Of a DNA stretch of 64,000 bases, positions 34,270 through 45,794 are shown in pieces (positions within the stretch are counted from its first letter, which is position 1; each line of letters starts with the position of its first letter). The translations under genes were made by a program, and so were the position numbers. Source of the DNA: Nephrocerus scutellatus (taxonomy: Eukaryota; Arthropoda; Insecta; Diptera; Pipunculidae); the NCBI GenBank assembly GCA_947095585.1, contig OX352762.1:8163969-8227968 (forward strand), read 5' to 3'. The notes below the pieces were generated by a model. It was not told the DNA's origin, ran no database searches, and worked only from the letters and a program-made list of their open reading frames with translations.

Positions 34270-34460
34270 CGCGTACAAAATTTGAAGACAATCGGATACT
34301 TTTTTTTCCACACTTACACACTTTTACAAAAAGATGTTGTCCATTAGAGATACACATGGATATAAAATTTGAAGAAAATCGGGTACTTTTTTTTTTTACA
34401 AAATTTGTATGGGTGCCCCCGGACCATGAGGCCCGATCACTTCCAAATTTAATTTTGTTT
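34270..34460. repeat. Dispersed repeat with GAAGAAAATCGG blocks
   Basis: Two internal copies of AAATTTGAAGA-AATCGG-TACTTTTTTT (about 34277 and 34366) are followed by AAATTTGTATGGGTGCCCCC and GGACCATGAGGCCCG. The same order, diverged, occurs at 51140-51260 (GAAGAAAATCGGCTAATTTT ... GGTGGTGCCCTCAGGACCGTG). Confidence 0.5.
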
Positions 34461-34545
34461 TGCGATTTTGAGCCACATTTTTAAATTTTGGGAACTAAGT
34501 CATTTCTCTACCGATTTGTATGACTTTTTATGGCTTGGATTTGTA

Positions 34546-34827
34546 TGGCTCACTGGAAATGAGCATGGCTACTGAGCAGGGGGTTCATGGTTCGAATCCC
34601 AGTAACACCAAAAGTATTTTTCACGGTGTCCCACCTCTCGCGAATGGGTGACAAACGTTCCAAAAGTAATAACTTGTGACGGAAATCTTCTCAATTCGCC
34701 GTTCGGATCCGGCCTAAAATTGTAAGTTCCTTTCATGGATGGCATGTATACATGCTCAACACGAATGGTTGCGAGAAGCTAGGCCTTGGACCGCAATGGT
34801 CTGTCGTGCCGAATATTATTATTATTA
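34546..34827 (+). mobile_element. Near full-length tRNA-derived SINE (family SINE-1)
   Basis: A box TGGCTCACTGG at 34546-34556 and B box GGTTCGAATCC at 34589-34599. The body then runs through AACACCAAAAGTATTTTTCA, CTCTCGCGAATGGGTGACAA, TTCTCAATTCGCCGTTCGGA and GGTTGCGAGAAGCTAGGCC to CGTGCCGAATATT. It ends in an (ATT)n tail at about 34815-34827. Length ~282 bp. SINEs of this kind are transcribed by Pol III and mobilised by a partner LINE. The partner is not evident, and the (ATT)n tail differs from the ATGATG tail of RTE family B. Confidence 0.9.
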
Positions 34828-35600
34828 GAGGAGTTTTTGAGAGTCTTTTGTGAGTCTTTTATAGGTCGTTTGGAGGTCCTTTAAGGGTCTTTTTGGGGTA
34901 TTTTTGGGAGTCTTTTGGAGGTCCTTTGAGGGACTTTTGGTGATATTTTTAGAAGTCTTTTGGAGGTCCTTTAAGGGGCTTTTTGGGGTCTTGTGAGGGT
35001 CTTTTGGGGGTCTTTTAAGAGTATTGTGGAGAATCTCTGGGGGGTCCTTCGATGGTCGTTTGAGGTTCTTTTGAAGGTCTTTTGGCGTTTTTTGATAATT
35101 CTTCTTTTGAGGGCTTTTTGTGGGTTTTTTTAGTGTCTTTTGAGGGTATTTTTGGGTCTTTTGGAGCTCCTTTCAGGGTCTTTTGGAGGTCCTTTAAGGG
35201 ACTTTTGGGGATATTTTGAGAAGTCTTTTGGAGGTCATTTGAGGGGTTTTTTAGTGTCTTTTGAGGGTCTTTTGGGGGTATATTTGGGTCTTTTGGAGCT
35301 CCTTTCAGGGTCTTTTGGAGGTCCTTTAAGGGACTTTTGGGGATATTTTGAGAAGTCTTTTGGAGGTCATTTGAGGGTCTTTTAAGAGTATTTTGGAGAG
35401 TCTCTAGGAGGTCCTTTGAGGGTCTTTTGAAGGTCCCTTGAGGGTCTTTTGGGGATATTTTGAGGGGTCTTTTAAGAGTCTTTTGGGGCTCTTTTGGAGG
35501 TCCTTCGAGGTTTCGTTTCGGACTTTTGAGAATCTCTTGGGTTTTTTATGACTCTTTTGAGGGTATTTTGGGGGTATTTTGGGGATATTTTCAGGGAAAG
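34828..35600. repeat. GGTCTTTTGGAGGTCC-type minisatellite
   Basis: About 770 bases of imperfect ~15-bp units alternating GGTCTTTTGRGG, GGTCCTTTRAGGG and GGGATATTTTGAGAAGTC. A ~132-bp block starting TTTGGGTCTTTTGGAGCTCC is duplicated (35151 and 35283), so expansion works at two scales. The 81-codon frame across it (35140-35385) consists of repeated Phe/Gly/Leu phrases such as SGSFGGPLRDFWGYF and is most likely not a gene. Confidence 0.9.
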
Positions 35601-35639
35601 TTACACGCACTGTTTTTTATTTGTGCGTGGCCGCCGGCA

Positions 35640-36345
35640 ACCGGCTCGAAAGAACCACCACCAACGAACCACATTCTCTCGAATTCATAAAACGATGGTC
35701 CAAAGAATTTTCGAGCCCTTATGTAACAAAATCCCTTTACATTACCTTTGTCAGACCCCAGCTTGAATATTTGAATACGCCAGCCAAGTCAGGTCACCAT
35801 TCCACGACATCCACTCCCTTAGAATTGAAGCTGTGCAGCGCAGGCTTATCCGTTTTTCCTTACGCGGTCTCCAATGGGCCGACAACTATATCTTACCACC
35901 CTACGAAAATCGGCTTAAATTGACTTGCAAAACCTTAAAAAACGTCGCAAAATCGCTGACATACTCTTTGTGCACAAATTATTAACTGGAACGATTGACT
36001 TCCCCTCACTATTGGAAAGGATTTCTCTACACACTAACACACGTAACCTTAGGTCTGTACCGCTCTTTTGTCTCCCAAACCACCAAATACGGGCATTTTT
36101 AACGAATCTCCAAAATGTTGCGTCTGGCCAACAATATGCACAGAACATTTCTTGACCTTCATTCCAGTATATTCTCCCTTAGAAGCTCTCTCTCTCTCTC
36201 TATACCTCCTCTTGTCCTCTCACTCTTCTAAGTAGTCTTTAAGTTGAGTTAGTTAAGTTAGTAGTTAGTTAGGTAGTTAGTTAGGTAGTTAGGTAGTTAG
36301 TTAGTTAGTTAAGTAAAAAATAAACCACGGGCCCTGTTTTAGGTC
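35640..36345 (+). mobile_element. Jockey-like retrotransposon C-terminus and 3' tail
   Basis: It encodes in several frames FIKRWSKEFSSPYVTKSLY, TFVRPQLEY, HSLRIEAVQRRLIRFSLRGL, WADNYILPPYENRLKL and FVHKLLTGTIDFPSLLERI. These are typical of the region after the RT thumb in Jockey/CR1 elements. The catalytic palm is absent. It ends in a (GTTAGTTAG)n-like tail (36240-36313) followed by an A-rich stretch. A CT microsatellite (36187-36203) lies in the 3' UTR. The 5' junction is directly with the minisatellite. Confidence 0.8.
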
Positions 36346-38089
36346 TCAGTGTAATGAACAAAAAAGCTCTTTGGCTCTTTGTTTCTATTTAGTCTAAATG
36401 TTCTAAATTTTTTTATTGTTTGTTACATTAGTTTCCAAGATAAAAGTCTGAAATTTATTATAAAACTCACCCTGTAGATGTTTATAAAAAAAGAAAAGGT
36501 CTTTAATTTTTTCGACAAGACTGTATTTTTTATGAGAAGTGATTTATTTCCTAATCACAATTTTTAATACTCATTCGCTGAACAGGGAACAGGAACAAAT
36601 AAGAGCCTAAACGAAAAAGGAACAAAAAATTGTTAACAAGTTCGCACTAAATGGTTCTATAACGAATGGATGAAGGAAGTACAACAAACCAAACCCCATT
36701 GCTGCCAGTGTAGAAGGCTGAACTGTATATGACGACCTCGACCAGGTTAGCTTCATAGCAGCGGCACCGGTACGTAGCAACACAAATGGGCAACCAACAA
36801 ACACGTCGATAAAGTTAGTAGAGTCCGGTCGGAACTCGAATTCGCGCCTCCAGAAACAGATTAGAGATTACTATACGAGTCGACAGACAGACAGACAGGG
36901 AGACAGACAGACACGATACGACGACGAAGACGACTTCCAACAAACAAGAAACGTACGAGCACCCACTAGGAAATCCTCTGTGGTGCTGACTGGGCTTTTC
37001 TCCACCCTTCTCTCTAACAAGCTCTGACTTTCTGAGTTGTGGTCGACTGGTGGAGGGATAACGATGACCATACCCATACCCAACCCATGTAACATGCACC
37101 ATCATTGGCAAGAGATACTTGCTTTGTATATACAAGTATCTTGTAGATACTTTTATGGCAAAATATTCAATTTTGTTTTGCGTTGATCGTTTTTTTCTTT
37201 GTTCCTTTTTTCGGTTCACCATCGTGAGATTCGTTCGTTCGTTCGTTCGTTCGTTCGTTCGTTCGTTAGTGAAGATCTTGTTGCGTTTCTTGTATGTATC
37301 TATCTCGATGTATCTTTTTCGTGGTTCTTTTCTTGGCTTCGCATTTAAAGTTCCTTAAAAGAGGAACATCATATTGTGTAGCTAGAATGGAAGATGGCGG
37401 TTGTATTGTTATGTTGATGGGATTTTTTTTTGTAAATTGTTAGAGTTTGCTATTAGTTGTGTTGTTTTGTTTTGTTGTTGGCAGGGATCGTGTTGATAAT
37501 GCAGCTGCGGGGTGTTAAGAACAGTACACGAAAAGAGGGCAACACAGCTGTAATCTGCGGAATAATGCATTTTACAATCCAGCTGAACACTTCACGTTTA
37601 TTTAAATGATAAAAGTCAGAGGGATTTTAAGTTTCGCCTGAGCGTCTTAACTTTCTGTGTTCTGCGTTGGAAACGACGCCAAAGTTTTCAGTTTCCGCAG
37701 AAAGGCCATTCAATCGCTTTAGTTCATACTTCTGCTAAGACAGTTCTGTCTGTACTAAAGCGCCCCCAATTCGCTGGGTGGTTGCAGGTTCCATCGTTTG
37801 TCAACTTGCTTGCCACCTTTCTAAAATACCAAACTATTACTATGGATAGGTTGGTAGCCTGCATGACCTCAATTAGGCCTTTTTTATGCCGCAAACCTTA
37901 AGAGACTTATTTTGGGATAACTGGATGGTGTTTAAATACAGCCTGTAGCATTCATCAGTACGACATTAGTTTAATATAATCCAAAACGGGTTAAACATAA
38001 CCAGCAGATGGTGACAAGAAGTGAGACTCAGGGTAAATCTCGCACGTTTGCAGCGATCGGTTCTTTGGAGCCAATTTTTTACCACTCTT
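36346..38089. other. Non-coding region with microsatellites
   Basis: It has a (GACA)n stretch near 36880-36915 and (TTCG)n at about 37230-37267. The sequence at 37640-37990 is mixed and may be decayed repeat. No gene motif was recognised. Confidence 0.4.
37230..37267. repeat. (TTCG)n tetranucleotide repeat
   Basis: About nine uninterrupted TTCG units. Confidence 0.95.
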
Positions 38090-39235
38090 TCACACATATC
38101 GGCCGGAACATTGGCAAGTTGTTGCACTCGATATTTCCAAGGCATTTGACAGAGTCTGGCATCAAGCTCTTTTGTCGAAAATTAATGCCTATGGAATTGA
38201 TAAGGCCCTGCTTGATTAGACTTCCTTTCTGGCCGTTCAATCAGATCGTATTGGACGGTTTCAAATCCAATGTTCACCGCACAAACGCCGGTGTTCCACA
38301 AGGCTCCGTTTTGTCTCCGACACTCTTTCTCATTTTCATTAATGATCTCCTATTCGCTACTTTTAATCCAATCCATTCTTTCGCCGACGACAGCACTCTT
38401 CATATGATTTCACGCTTACTGCACGTCGCAAAAGGAACTTGAACAACAACGTATGTTAAGCACGTTAAATTCTGACCTTGACAGCATAACAAGGTGGGGA
38501 CTACATAATAGATTTGAATTTAACGCTTCTAAAACCCAATGCTGTCTTCTTTCGTCCAAGCGTAATTTAAACCCCCGATCTTGAATCAAAGAAACTGAAC
38601 AACTCGCAATTCTCGGTATGTGCGTCAACAACAAGCTTCGTTGGAGGGAGCACATATTTGCCATCGCAAAGAATGATGCGAAATTTTTAGGTTTAGTAAA
38701 ACGGTGGACGATGTACTTCGCTCCTTCAGATCTGGCTACTATTTACAAGGCGTATATTCGCCCTAAACTTGAATACAACTGTATTGTCTGGGTAGGTGCC
38801 CCCATGACCACATTGCATCTACTAGACAGAGTTCAGAACCGCGCGATAAAACTAATTGGTTACGTAAATATCGCGGAAACAATCGAATCGCTTGACCATC
38901 GTAGGGAATATTTTCTGCTTCTCACTGTTTTATCGCTTTTTTTTCACAAGCTGTGTTGAAGATTGTCAAACGCATCCGTAATACCCGTGCCTCAACTCCA
39001 GCCCACGGATCCACCATTAAGCCTATCTTCGGACGTTCTAACTAATTCAGAGATTTCTTCTTAAGCCGAACAATAGTTATGTGGAATGAATTCCCGGATT
39101 CTGTGTTTCCGCATTTGTATGATCTGCACACCGTCTGTCATGTGAGACACACGTGCATAGACATCTGATCTTTTCCTATCCCTAATTTCCTAACGCCCTC
39201 GCTGTGCTAAGCATTATAAAGGTTCAAATCCCCTT
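38090..39235 (+). mobile_element. Jockey/CR1-like family C copy, RT fingers to 3' UTR (pseudogene)
   Basis: Reading with frameshifts: VALDISKAFDRVWHQALLSK (about 38120-38180), then NAYGIDKALLD. Then come IVLDGFKSNVHRTNAGVPQG and SVLSPTLFLIFINDLL, followed by SIHSFADDSTL (about 38375-38400). An ELEQQRM segment, FNASKTQCCL, MCVNNKLRWREHIFAIAKN, DLATIYKAYIRPKLEYN and LDRVQNRAIKLIGYVNIAET follow. The 3' UTR has CACGTGCATAGACATCTGAT near 39150. It is the most complete member of the family here, but has at least four frame breaks. Confidence 0.88.
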
Positions 39236-39254
39236 TAGCTTGTCTACATTATAA

Positions 39255-39890
39255 AACCATGCACTCCAATCTCTTGCCAGACACAACAAAGTCAAACTTA
39301 GTTGGGTCCCTGGTTATCAGGGAATTGTAGGTAACGAATCTGCAGATGAACTAGCTAGGATTGGCTTGGAATCTGCGTTCATAGGACCTAAACCTTACTG
39401 TGGTGTCAATTTGGCTGCCGCCACAGCACTGATAAATTGTTGGGAACACAAACTTTGTCTAGCCCACTGGGAAAGCGTCCCTGCGCTTAGGCAATCCAAA
39501 CAATTTATCAGGCCCTTTTCCTAAAAGGAAATCCTTAATTTTAATAGGGATAGCATTACTAACCTGGAGAGTTTTCAATAGGTCATTGTGGCTTGCGATA
39601 TCACCTTAACAAAAATTGGTGTGGGCTCAGAGACAGAATGTAGATTCAACTCGGAAGATGAAGAGTCATCCGAGCACATTCTCTGTGAATGCTTAGTAAA
39701 GGAGACGCATCTTTCACAAGGAAATATGCTCGACAGCGGAGTTGAGAAATTCTGCCACTAAGGGCTTACTACCGTTCATGGCTTACTACCGTTCATTAGG
39801 GAGAAGGTACATCTCTTAGAGTAAAGACACCCAAAGATACAATAGATCTTTTAGGTCGCAGTCTCTGCCTTATGGGCTAGGCGCTAGGGT
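39255..39890 (+). mobile_element. R1/LOA/I-group retrotransposon RNase H and C-terminal fragment
   Basis: A plus-strand frame reads KVKLSWVPGYQGIVGNESAD and continues ELARIGLESAFIGP. This is the C-terminal RNase H motif (WVPGHxGIxGNExAD) with Gln for the usual His. After this comes a decayed tail with SALWARR and an A-run near 39893, probably the poly(A) or 3' end. It begins abruptly 20 bases after the Jockey-like copy, suggesting independent insertion or deletion between the two. Confidence 0.75.
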
Positions 39891-42071
39891 ATTAAAAAAA
39901 AAACAAAAAATCCACTCTCATCAGTATACTAACTCGCAAACATTTATCAGAGACATAAACCAAAATGACACTATGCCTCTTTCAATGAGTCTTACAGTGG
40001 ATCTTAAACTTTTCTTTAAGTGATTCTCAAACGTTTAAATAAATATTGATGAAAATTTCCGTCGTAACCGACTAATTATCCATAATAGTGCCGAAGACTA
40101 AGCTGAGGCTTATAATCGAGTGCATATACGCAGATTTATGATTTGCTTGGTAATTTGCATTTTGATAAATTTGGTGTGGTATGATCACATTTCATGAACT
40201 CTCTGGGCCTCTGAGTGATACATTTTGTTTCTATCCTTTATATTGATTTTGCTTTGTTTCTTTTCTTGCCTTTGCAAGCCCTAAAGAGGAGATTGCTTTT
40301 GAGTTCCTTGAGAACTTCAAATATGGACGTTCCTATTTTTTGGATGCTCGTTGAATGCATCGCAAATAAACAATAAACATTTTAAGGAAAACATATAATT
40401 AACATGAATTAAAGTGGACCGCCTCATGTTTGGAAAGCGCATCAACATACAATTATGGACTTATTTGGTAGACGTGTACAGTAAAGAAATAACAAGCAAA
40501 GCTACAAAAAAAAACACAGAGGTTGTTTCCTTGTATGTATTTGTATACTGAATGCAATTATCATCACTCATCTTTAAAATTGGTAATAGTCTGATGTCCG
40601 CATTTTCCGTAAAAGTAGCCGGCCGGTCGGTCCTTGTATCAATAAACGAAAACATCATGTTCGTGATATGCGTATGCAATGAAATGACCTGCTGCCAGCC
40701 AGCCATACATACCACTTGAAAAACCCCAATATTTGAGGTATCAGTTGATTCGTTTGTTTAACAGTTTTCAACAGCAACAACCACAACAACAACAACCAAA
40801 ACAACGGGTGAATAAAAAGAAGCGAAGAACAAGCAAAATACACAAAACAACACCAACTTAAAATTCATTCCATTCAATATTGGTGATGGCATACAAAGTA
40901 CGAACGGAGTCAGCACAGATTGAGGACCGGTCACAGATTTTCAGGCAGACAACTGAGCCAGTCAACAGAAAGCCAACAACAAGCCCAGCGAGTCCATTCC
41001 ATTTACCATGTATCTACATGGGATGAATTACAAATGAATGAATAATTTTTGGTTTTGTTTTTGTTTTTGTTATTTACCTACGTTGGGCTTATAAATGCAC
41101 GTCGAGGATCTCTCAAATTGACATTCAATTAGGTGTGTCCGCTGGTGGTGCTGCTGTCTGTCTGTCTGTCTGTTTGCTAAACGGTCAGATCTACACACAC
41201 ACACACACACACATTCTACTCGTAATGTATCTATGTGCTTCGTATATTGCATGTCACTTGGTGAGGGAAATGTGCGACCCTATGGCATTTGAATTGATTT
41301 AAATTGAACAACAACAACAAATGCACTGTCCAACGTCAAGTGTATGAACAAATATCAATCAAGTGGGCATACATACAACAAACAACAATAATAATAGTGA
41401 ACATTGAAATGGGGACAACATCGGATGTAGCAGATTGTTGTTTAGCGCTGATGATGGACTCGGTAATGTGAATGTTTTTTGCTCTGCACTTCCGTTTAAG
41501 TAACATATGTACTCAGTACATGTGACCTCAAAATTTATAGAGCAAATCTGTTGGACTGATAATTAATCTTAAAATTTTAACAAATACTTGAGAATTTTTT
41601 TAGCCTTTTCTTTAGGTGGAGAGTAAAATTTCCAGGCCACATTGAATTAAAACAAACGCATGTACCGAAAAAAACATGAAACGCACGAGTCAGTGCCTTC
41701 AGTGCCTTTTTGTAATTTTTTGTTTTCTTCTCTTTTTTCATTTTTCCATGGATTACACGCGCCACACGTGAAGTGCGACACGCCATCACAAGCTGAACGC
41801 TAACCAATTGTTTTAAAACAAGTCCCATCAAATCTGACTGGTAGAAGCTGAGATATACGAGTGGATAAACAGACAAACTGACAGAGGCACGTTAAAATTT
41901 TTTCCTGTCCTCTCGATTATTAGCTTCGCCCTTCGGGCTCGCAAACCCAAAGGAAACTATTAATTAAGGGAAGGACGAAGTGAGAGTTTGACAGGCTGGA
42001 ACCCGTAAAAGGCCTCTTCAGTAGGATCTCTGAAGGGGAGAGAATTTAAAAAGAATTTAAAAAAGGTACTA
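39891..42071. other. Non-coding region with microsatellites
   Basis: Contains (CTGT)n at 41154-41173, (AC)n at 41193-41213 and CAACAA runs near 40775 and 41309. No conserved coding motif. Confidence 0.45.
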
Positions 42072-42262
42072 GTAGCTACCTTTTCTGACCGTTCAATTTA
42101 GGTCGTATTAGGCGGTTTCAAATTAAATGTTTACCGCACAAACGCTGGCGTTCCACAAGGCTCTGTTTTGTCTCCGACACTCTTTCTCAATTTGCTTAAT
42201 GATCTCCTGTCCGCTACCTTCGTTTAAGACAAGCGTGCATAGACATCTCATCTTTGATTCAG
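42072..42262 (+). mobile_element. Family C fragment with RT core joined to the 3' UTR
   Basis: VVLGGFKLNVYRTNAGVPQG then SVLSPTLFLNLLNDLLSATF is followed without the FADD box by AAGCGTGCATAGACATCTCA, a 3' UTR phrase found about 790 bases further down in the 38090 copy. This is an internally deleted copy of about 190 bases. Confidence 0.8.
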
Positions 42263-42384
42263 TGATTCTCAAACGTCGAAATAGAGTTCACACAAATTAC
42301 CGAACTTCACCTTCAATAGATCAATTGTTTGACTAGTTGTGTGGCACGCGCGACATCATCTTATTGGAACCACATATAACTAAT

Positions 42385-42720
42385 GTTAAGTGCATGGACA
42401 TAAATATTATTCCAACAAGGCACGATAGCAGCGAACTCCATTGACCGTAACATGGCGATAATTTTCATCGACGATAAAATACGGTCCAATCACAACCATT
42501 TCCTGCATGAAATGCACATCAAACGGTCACTTTTTGATGATGCAATTGAAGCACATGTGGGTTTATTGCTGTCTAATAAGGAAAATTTTGCTTATTGACG
42601 AAGCCTCATTAAACCAAAAATGAACATCATGGCTGAAGATGATTTTTCGATAAAAACTCAGAATTTCCATCAAAGTTTTGCAGAGTCTAATCGGAAAAGC
42701 TTCGGCGGTTCAAATTATCA
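42385..42720 (-). mobile_element. Tc1/mariner (IS630-type) transposase fragment, DDE core
   Basis: Minus-strand reading gives a decayed DVHFWFNEAS (catalytic-strand region where intact relatives have DEAHFWLNG). After a frameshift comes MVVIGPYFIVDENYRHVTVN, then GVRCYRALLE, matching the second catalytic region of this transposase type. Both terminal inverted repeats and the HTH domain are missing, so it cannot move. Confidence 0.75.
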
Positions 42721-42729
42721 AGAGGCTTC

Positions 42730-43870
42730 AGGTCTTGAGTTATGGGCGTAAGCCAATATCTTCACGCAAAATTCGTCACAATGTAGACTGGTGAAGGTCT
42801 CTTCCACGCCTGCTCTTGCGCAGAGGTCTGCTGTCTCGTTCCCATAAATGTCTGAATGGCCTGGAGACCAGTTCGTTTAGGTGGCAGTAGCAGCTCCACG
42901 TTGTTTTTGAATTGAAAACCGGGCCCTTTAGCGCTAGCCTGACTATCGGAGATCATATAGATCTCGGTGTTTCTATATTTTCTCATTATGCATTCTAGTA
43001 TGCAGGCTTCTAATGCTGTTGGGCAAGTCTTGATAGCTCCTGTTGCATTAAGACATATGTATTAATCTTTGAATTTTACTGAGTTTTGAGCGTGTTTTCC
43101 ACTGCTCTGTTTTTGGTCACCATATCAGGGCTGGGTAAGTGAGCCTGGGCCTGGTAATGCCTTGGTATAGCCAAGGCAAGGTTTGCTCCCCACGTTTTGC
43201 CATTTCCATTGGCAAGTGAAGTAAGCTTTGTTAGCTTTGTTGGTGATGTATGATATATGGGAGTTCCATGTTAGTTTTTGGTCAAACATTACCCCCAGGT
43301 ATTTGGCTTCAGGCATTATTTAGAGTGTTTTGCCTTGGAATCTTAGGGCGGGAAGAGTTGTTCTCTTTCTTTTTGTGAAAACGGTGCATACTATTTTATC
43401 TGGGTTGACACTTAGGTCTACCTCCCGGCACCATTCGTTTACTATTTTGAGAGCTATTTGCATGCGCTCTGTTATCGTGCTTTCGAATTTACCTCGAACC
43501 GCATACCCAATATTTGTGATAACATTATTCTTAAGCCTGTCGAGCAACTGATCTATCACCGCCAGTAGCCACAAGAGTGGTGATAAAACGCCTTCTTGTG
43601 GGCAGCCTCTTGTTGCCGCTATTGTAACGGTTTCGTCACCAAATGAGGCCCGAATTTCCCTACCCCTTAGCACGTACATGACCCATCCTATGCTTAATGA
43701 GTCTATTCTCCTTGCTCTAGCTTTTGATTGAATTACTTTGAAGAACGTGTTGTCGAAAGCGTCTTGGATGTCGATGAAGGCGCATAGTAACATCTCTTTG
43801 CCTCGGAGTGTGTCTTCGATTTACGTTGTCAGCTTGTAAAGTGCTGTTTCATCAATTATTAAATTTTCAT
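42730..43870 (-). mobile_element. R1/LOA-group retrotransposon RT fragment (pseudogene)
   Basis: A 157-codon minus frame (43320-43793) contains CAFIDIQDAFDNTFF, IRASFGDETVTIAATRGCPQ and EGVLSPLLWLLAVIDQLLDR. It then reads NIGYAVRGKFESTI where the YADD box should be, followed by CREVDLSVNPDKIVCTVFTK. A second frame reads EAKYLGVMFDQKLTWNSHI. A third reads IYMISDSQASAKG, the second RNase H acidic motif (SDSQAA). The catalytic YADD and part of RNase H are lost. Confidence 0.85.
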
Positions 43871-45329
43871 TTATTCCATTTATTCGTGTAACGCGGGCGG
43901 CTTCGACTTTCGACTGTTTGTTTTAAATTACAATGAAAAGGCAAGAACAAGCTCTATACAAATATTAACCCAAACGTATGATGAGTAAACAAAATCAATC
44001 TTCCTTGTCAGGAAAGTGAAACACATTTCACTTCCTATTTGGTGGTGTCACAGCGCACGAATTCAGCCAAAACTGTTATGGAAACATAAACGAACCATCA
44101 AAGAAACATCTTCGACATCGTCGGTTACAATAATTCATATTTTTCAAAGAAAGGAAAATAAAAGCAAAAGCAACAACACCAACAACAAAAATATATCCAG
44201 CAAGACATTTGAACAACAAAATCGCAGATCAAAATATTATTTCAGTTCGCATGCAAATGCGCAAAGTCAGTCGTCGCAGTTCAGTACATGCACATATGGC
44301 CCAACAGTCCTGCCTTGCTGTGACTGGACCGTTCTTGCTTCTTATGCTAAGAGTTATCCGCAGACACACACATACACACGGAAATTGATTTATTGTGTGT
44401 TGTTTTAATAGCAGATACGTCTGCGAGTGTGAATCAGGGATGATGCGGATGGTAAATTGATAATCTCAATAAAAGCTCAATTTGCACACTTGACCATTGC
44501 GCTGCACTGCACCACCGACCGCACATCGCACCGCTCGACCGCCGGACAAATTGAATAAATAATCGTCGGAAGCGAAGGCTCTGTCTGCAGCTGCTAATCC
44601 GTTTATAGTTTACTTTGCATTGATCTTATGTGCAGATAATACTCGCATAATAATTATTATTACTTACACTTTATGCATACAATGCTGGAGCATATAGAGC
44701 GAGCAAGTGGAACAATAAGCAGCAGAAGATTGTTGCATAGGATGAGGAGAATGAAGAGAACAGAGGCTGGAAGAAAAACGCCAAAGTGTAAAATTCCATG
44801 TCATAACAAAACCGGGGCAAAAAAAAAAACACTTACCCATCAGTGCGCAAGCGCGCCAGAGGCAGATCACATAAGAATGCTTTGCCTCGATATATGAGGT
44901 GCAAATGGGAACAGAAATGATTCTCGTATCGATACGATAATGCGAGTGCTTAGCTTGCACACAGCACAGGCAGGTCCCAGGCAGTTGGTGTGCTTGCAAA
45001 GTATAGGAGACTCCAATATAGACGTTCCAAAGATACCGGTCGATGTCAGCGGTATAACGAAGCAGAAATTACGAGGCAGAATGATGGTAATATGATGGGG
45101 ATGGTGCAGCTGATGATGGCGTTGGCCGTGGTACAAGGGAGTGATAAGGTAATTCGCATCTGAATGCAGCATTGAAGTGTTGGAGACTTGGATCTATCAA
45201 GACAAGACCATTTGGTACCATCGAAGACTAATTATTTAAAGTGCCAATCCACAACAACAAATTCGAAATTTTTTGTATTATTCTCTAATGGTTTCTGTCC
45301 CATTCCATGAACTGAAGAAATTCCTTTAG
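43871..45329. other. No recognisable gene
   Basis: A purine-rich CAACAACACCAACAAC stretch (44173) and a GGCAAAAAAAAAAAC tract are the only conspicuous features. Opposing frames at 44664-45172 have no motif. Confidence 0.4.
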
Positions 45330-45789
45330 GTCTTGAGAGTGTCTTAAAGGGGTTTTGACTGAGTCTCTTGGGTGTCTTAAATAGTGAAGGTGTTTAAAGA
45401 AGGTCTTGAGAGTGTCTTAAAGGGGTTTTGGGCTTTTGTCTGAGTCTCATGGGTGTCTTAAATAGTGAAGGGGTTTAAAGAAGGTCTTGAGAGTGTCTTA
45501 AAGGGGTTTTGGGCTTTTGTCTGAGTCTCATGGGTGTCTTAAATAGTGAAGGTGTTTAAAGAAGGTCTTGAGAGTGTCTTAAAGGGGTTTTGGGCTTTTG
45601 TCTGAGTCTCATGGGTGTCTTAAATAGTGAAGGGGTTTAAAGAAGGTCTTGAGAGTGTCTTAAAGGGGTTTTGGGCTTTTGTCTGAGTCTCATGGGTGTC
45701 TTAAATAGTGAAGGGGTTTAAAGAAGGTCTTGAGACTGTCTTAAAGGGGTTTTGGGGTTTTGACTGAGTCTCTTGGGTATCTTAAATAG
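45330..45789. repeat. 81-bp minisatellite, about 5.7 copies
   Basis: The unit begins GGTCTTGAGAGTGTCTTAAA, then GGGGTTTTGGGCTTTTGTCT, GAGTCTCATGGGTGTCTTAA and ATAGTGAAGG-GTTTAAAGAA. The middle four units are nearly identical. The first and last carry the variant GACTGAGTCTCTTGGG and lack the GGGCTTTTGTCT part. The array ends where a solo LTR is inserted. Confidence 0.95.
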
Positions 45790-45794
45790 CATAT

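Noticed and set aside
34546..34620. A functional tRNA gene
   Set aside because: A and B boxes fit, but acceptor stem and cloverleaf pairing are not formed and the unit continues into a repeated SINE body.
35140..35385. 81-codon open frame of repeated Phe/Gly/Leu phrases
   Set aside because: Falls entirely in a ~15-bp minisatellite whose unit lacks stops; both periodicity and the reverse-strand frame explain it.
36607..37222. Minus-strand frames of 65 and 135 codons
   Set aside because: Cross a GACA microsatellite; no recognised domain.
41193..41213. CRISPR-like or regulatory repeat
   Set aside because: Plain (AC)n microsatellite.
44664..45172. Cys-rich minus-strand frames of ~100-110 codons
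   Set aside because: Cysteine content comes from repeated GCA/TGC-rich DNA; no signal peptide pattern or splice structure.
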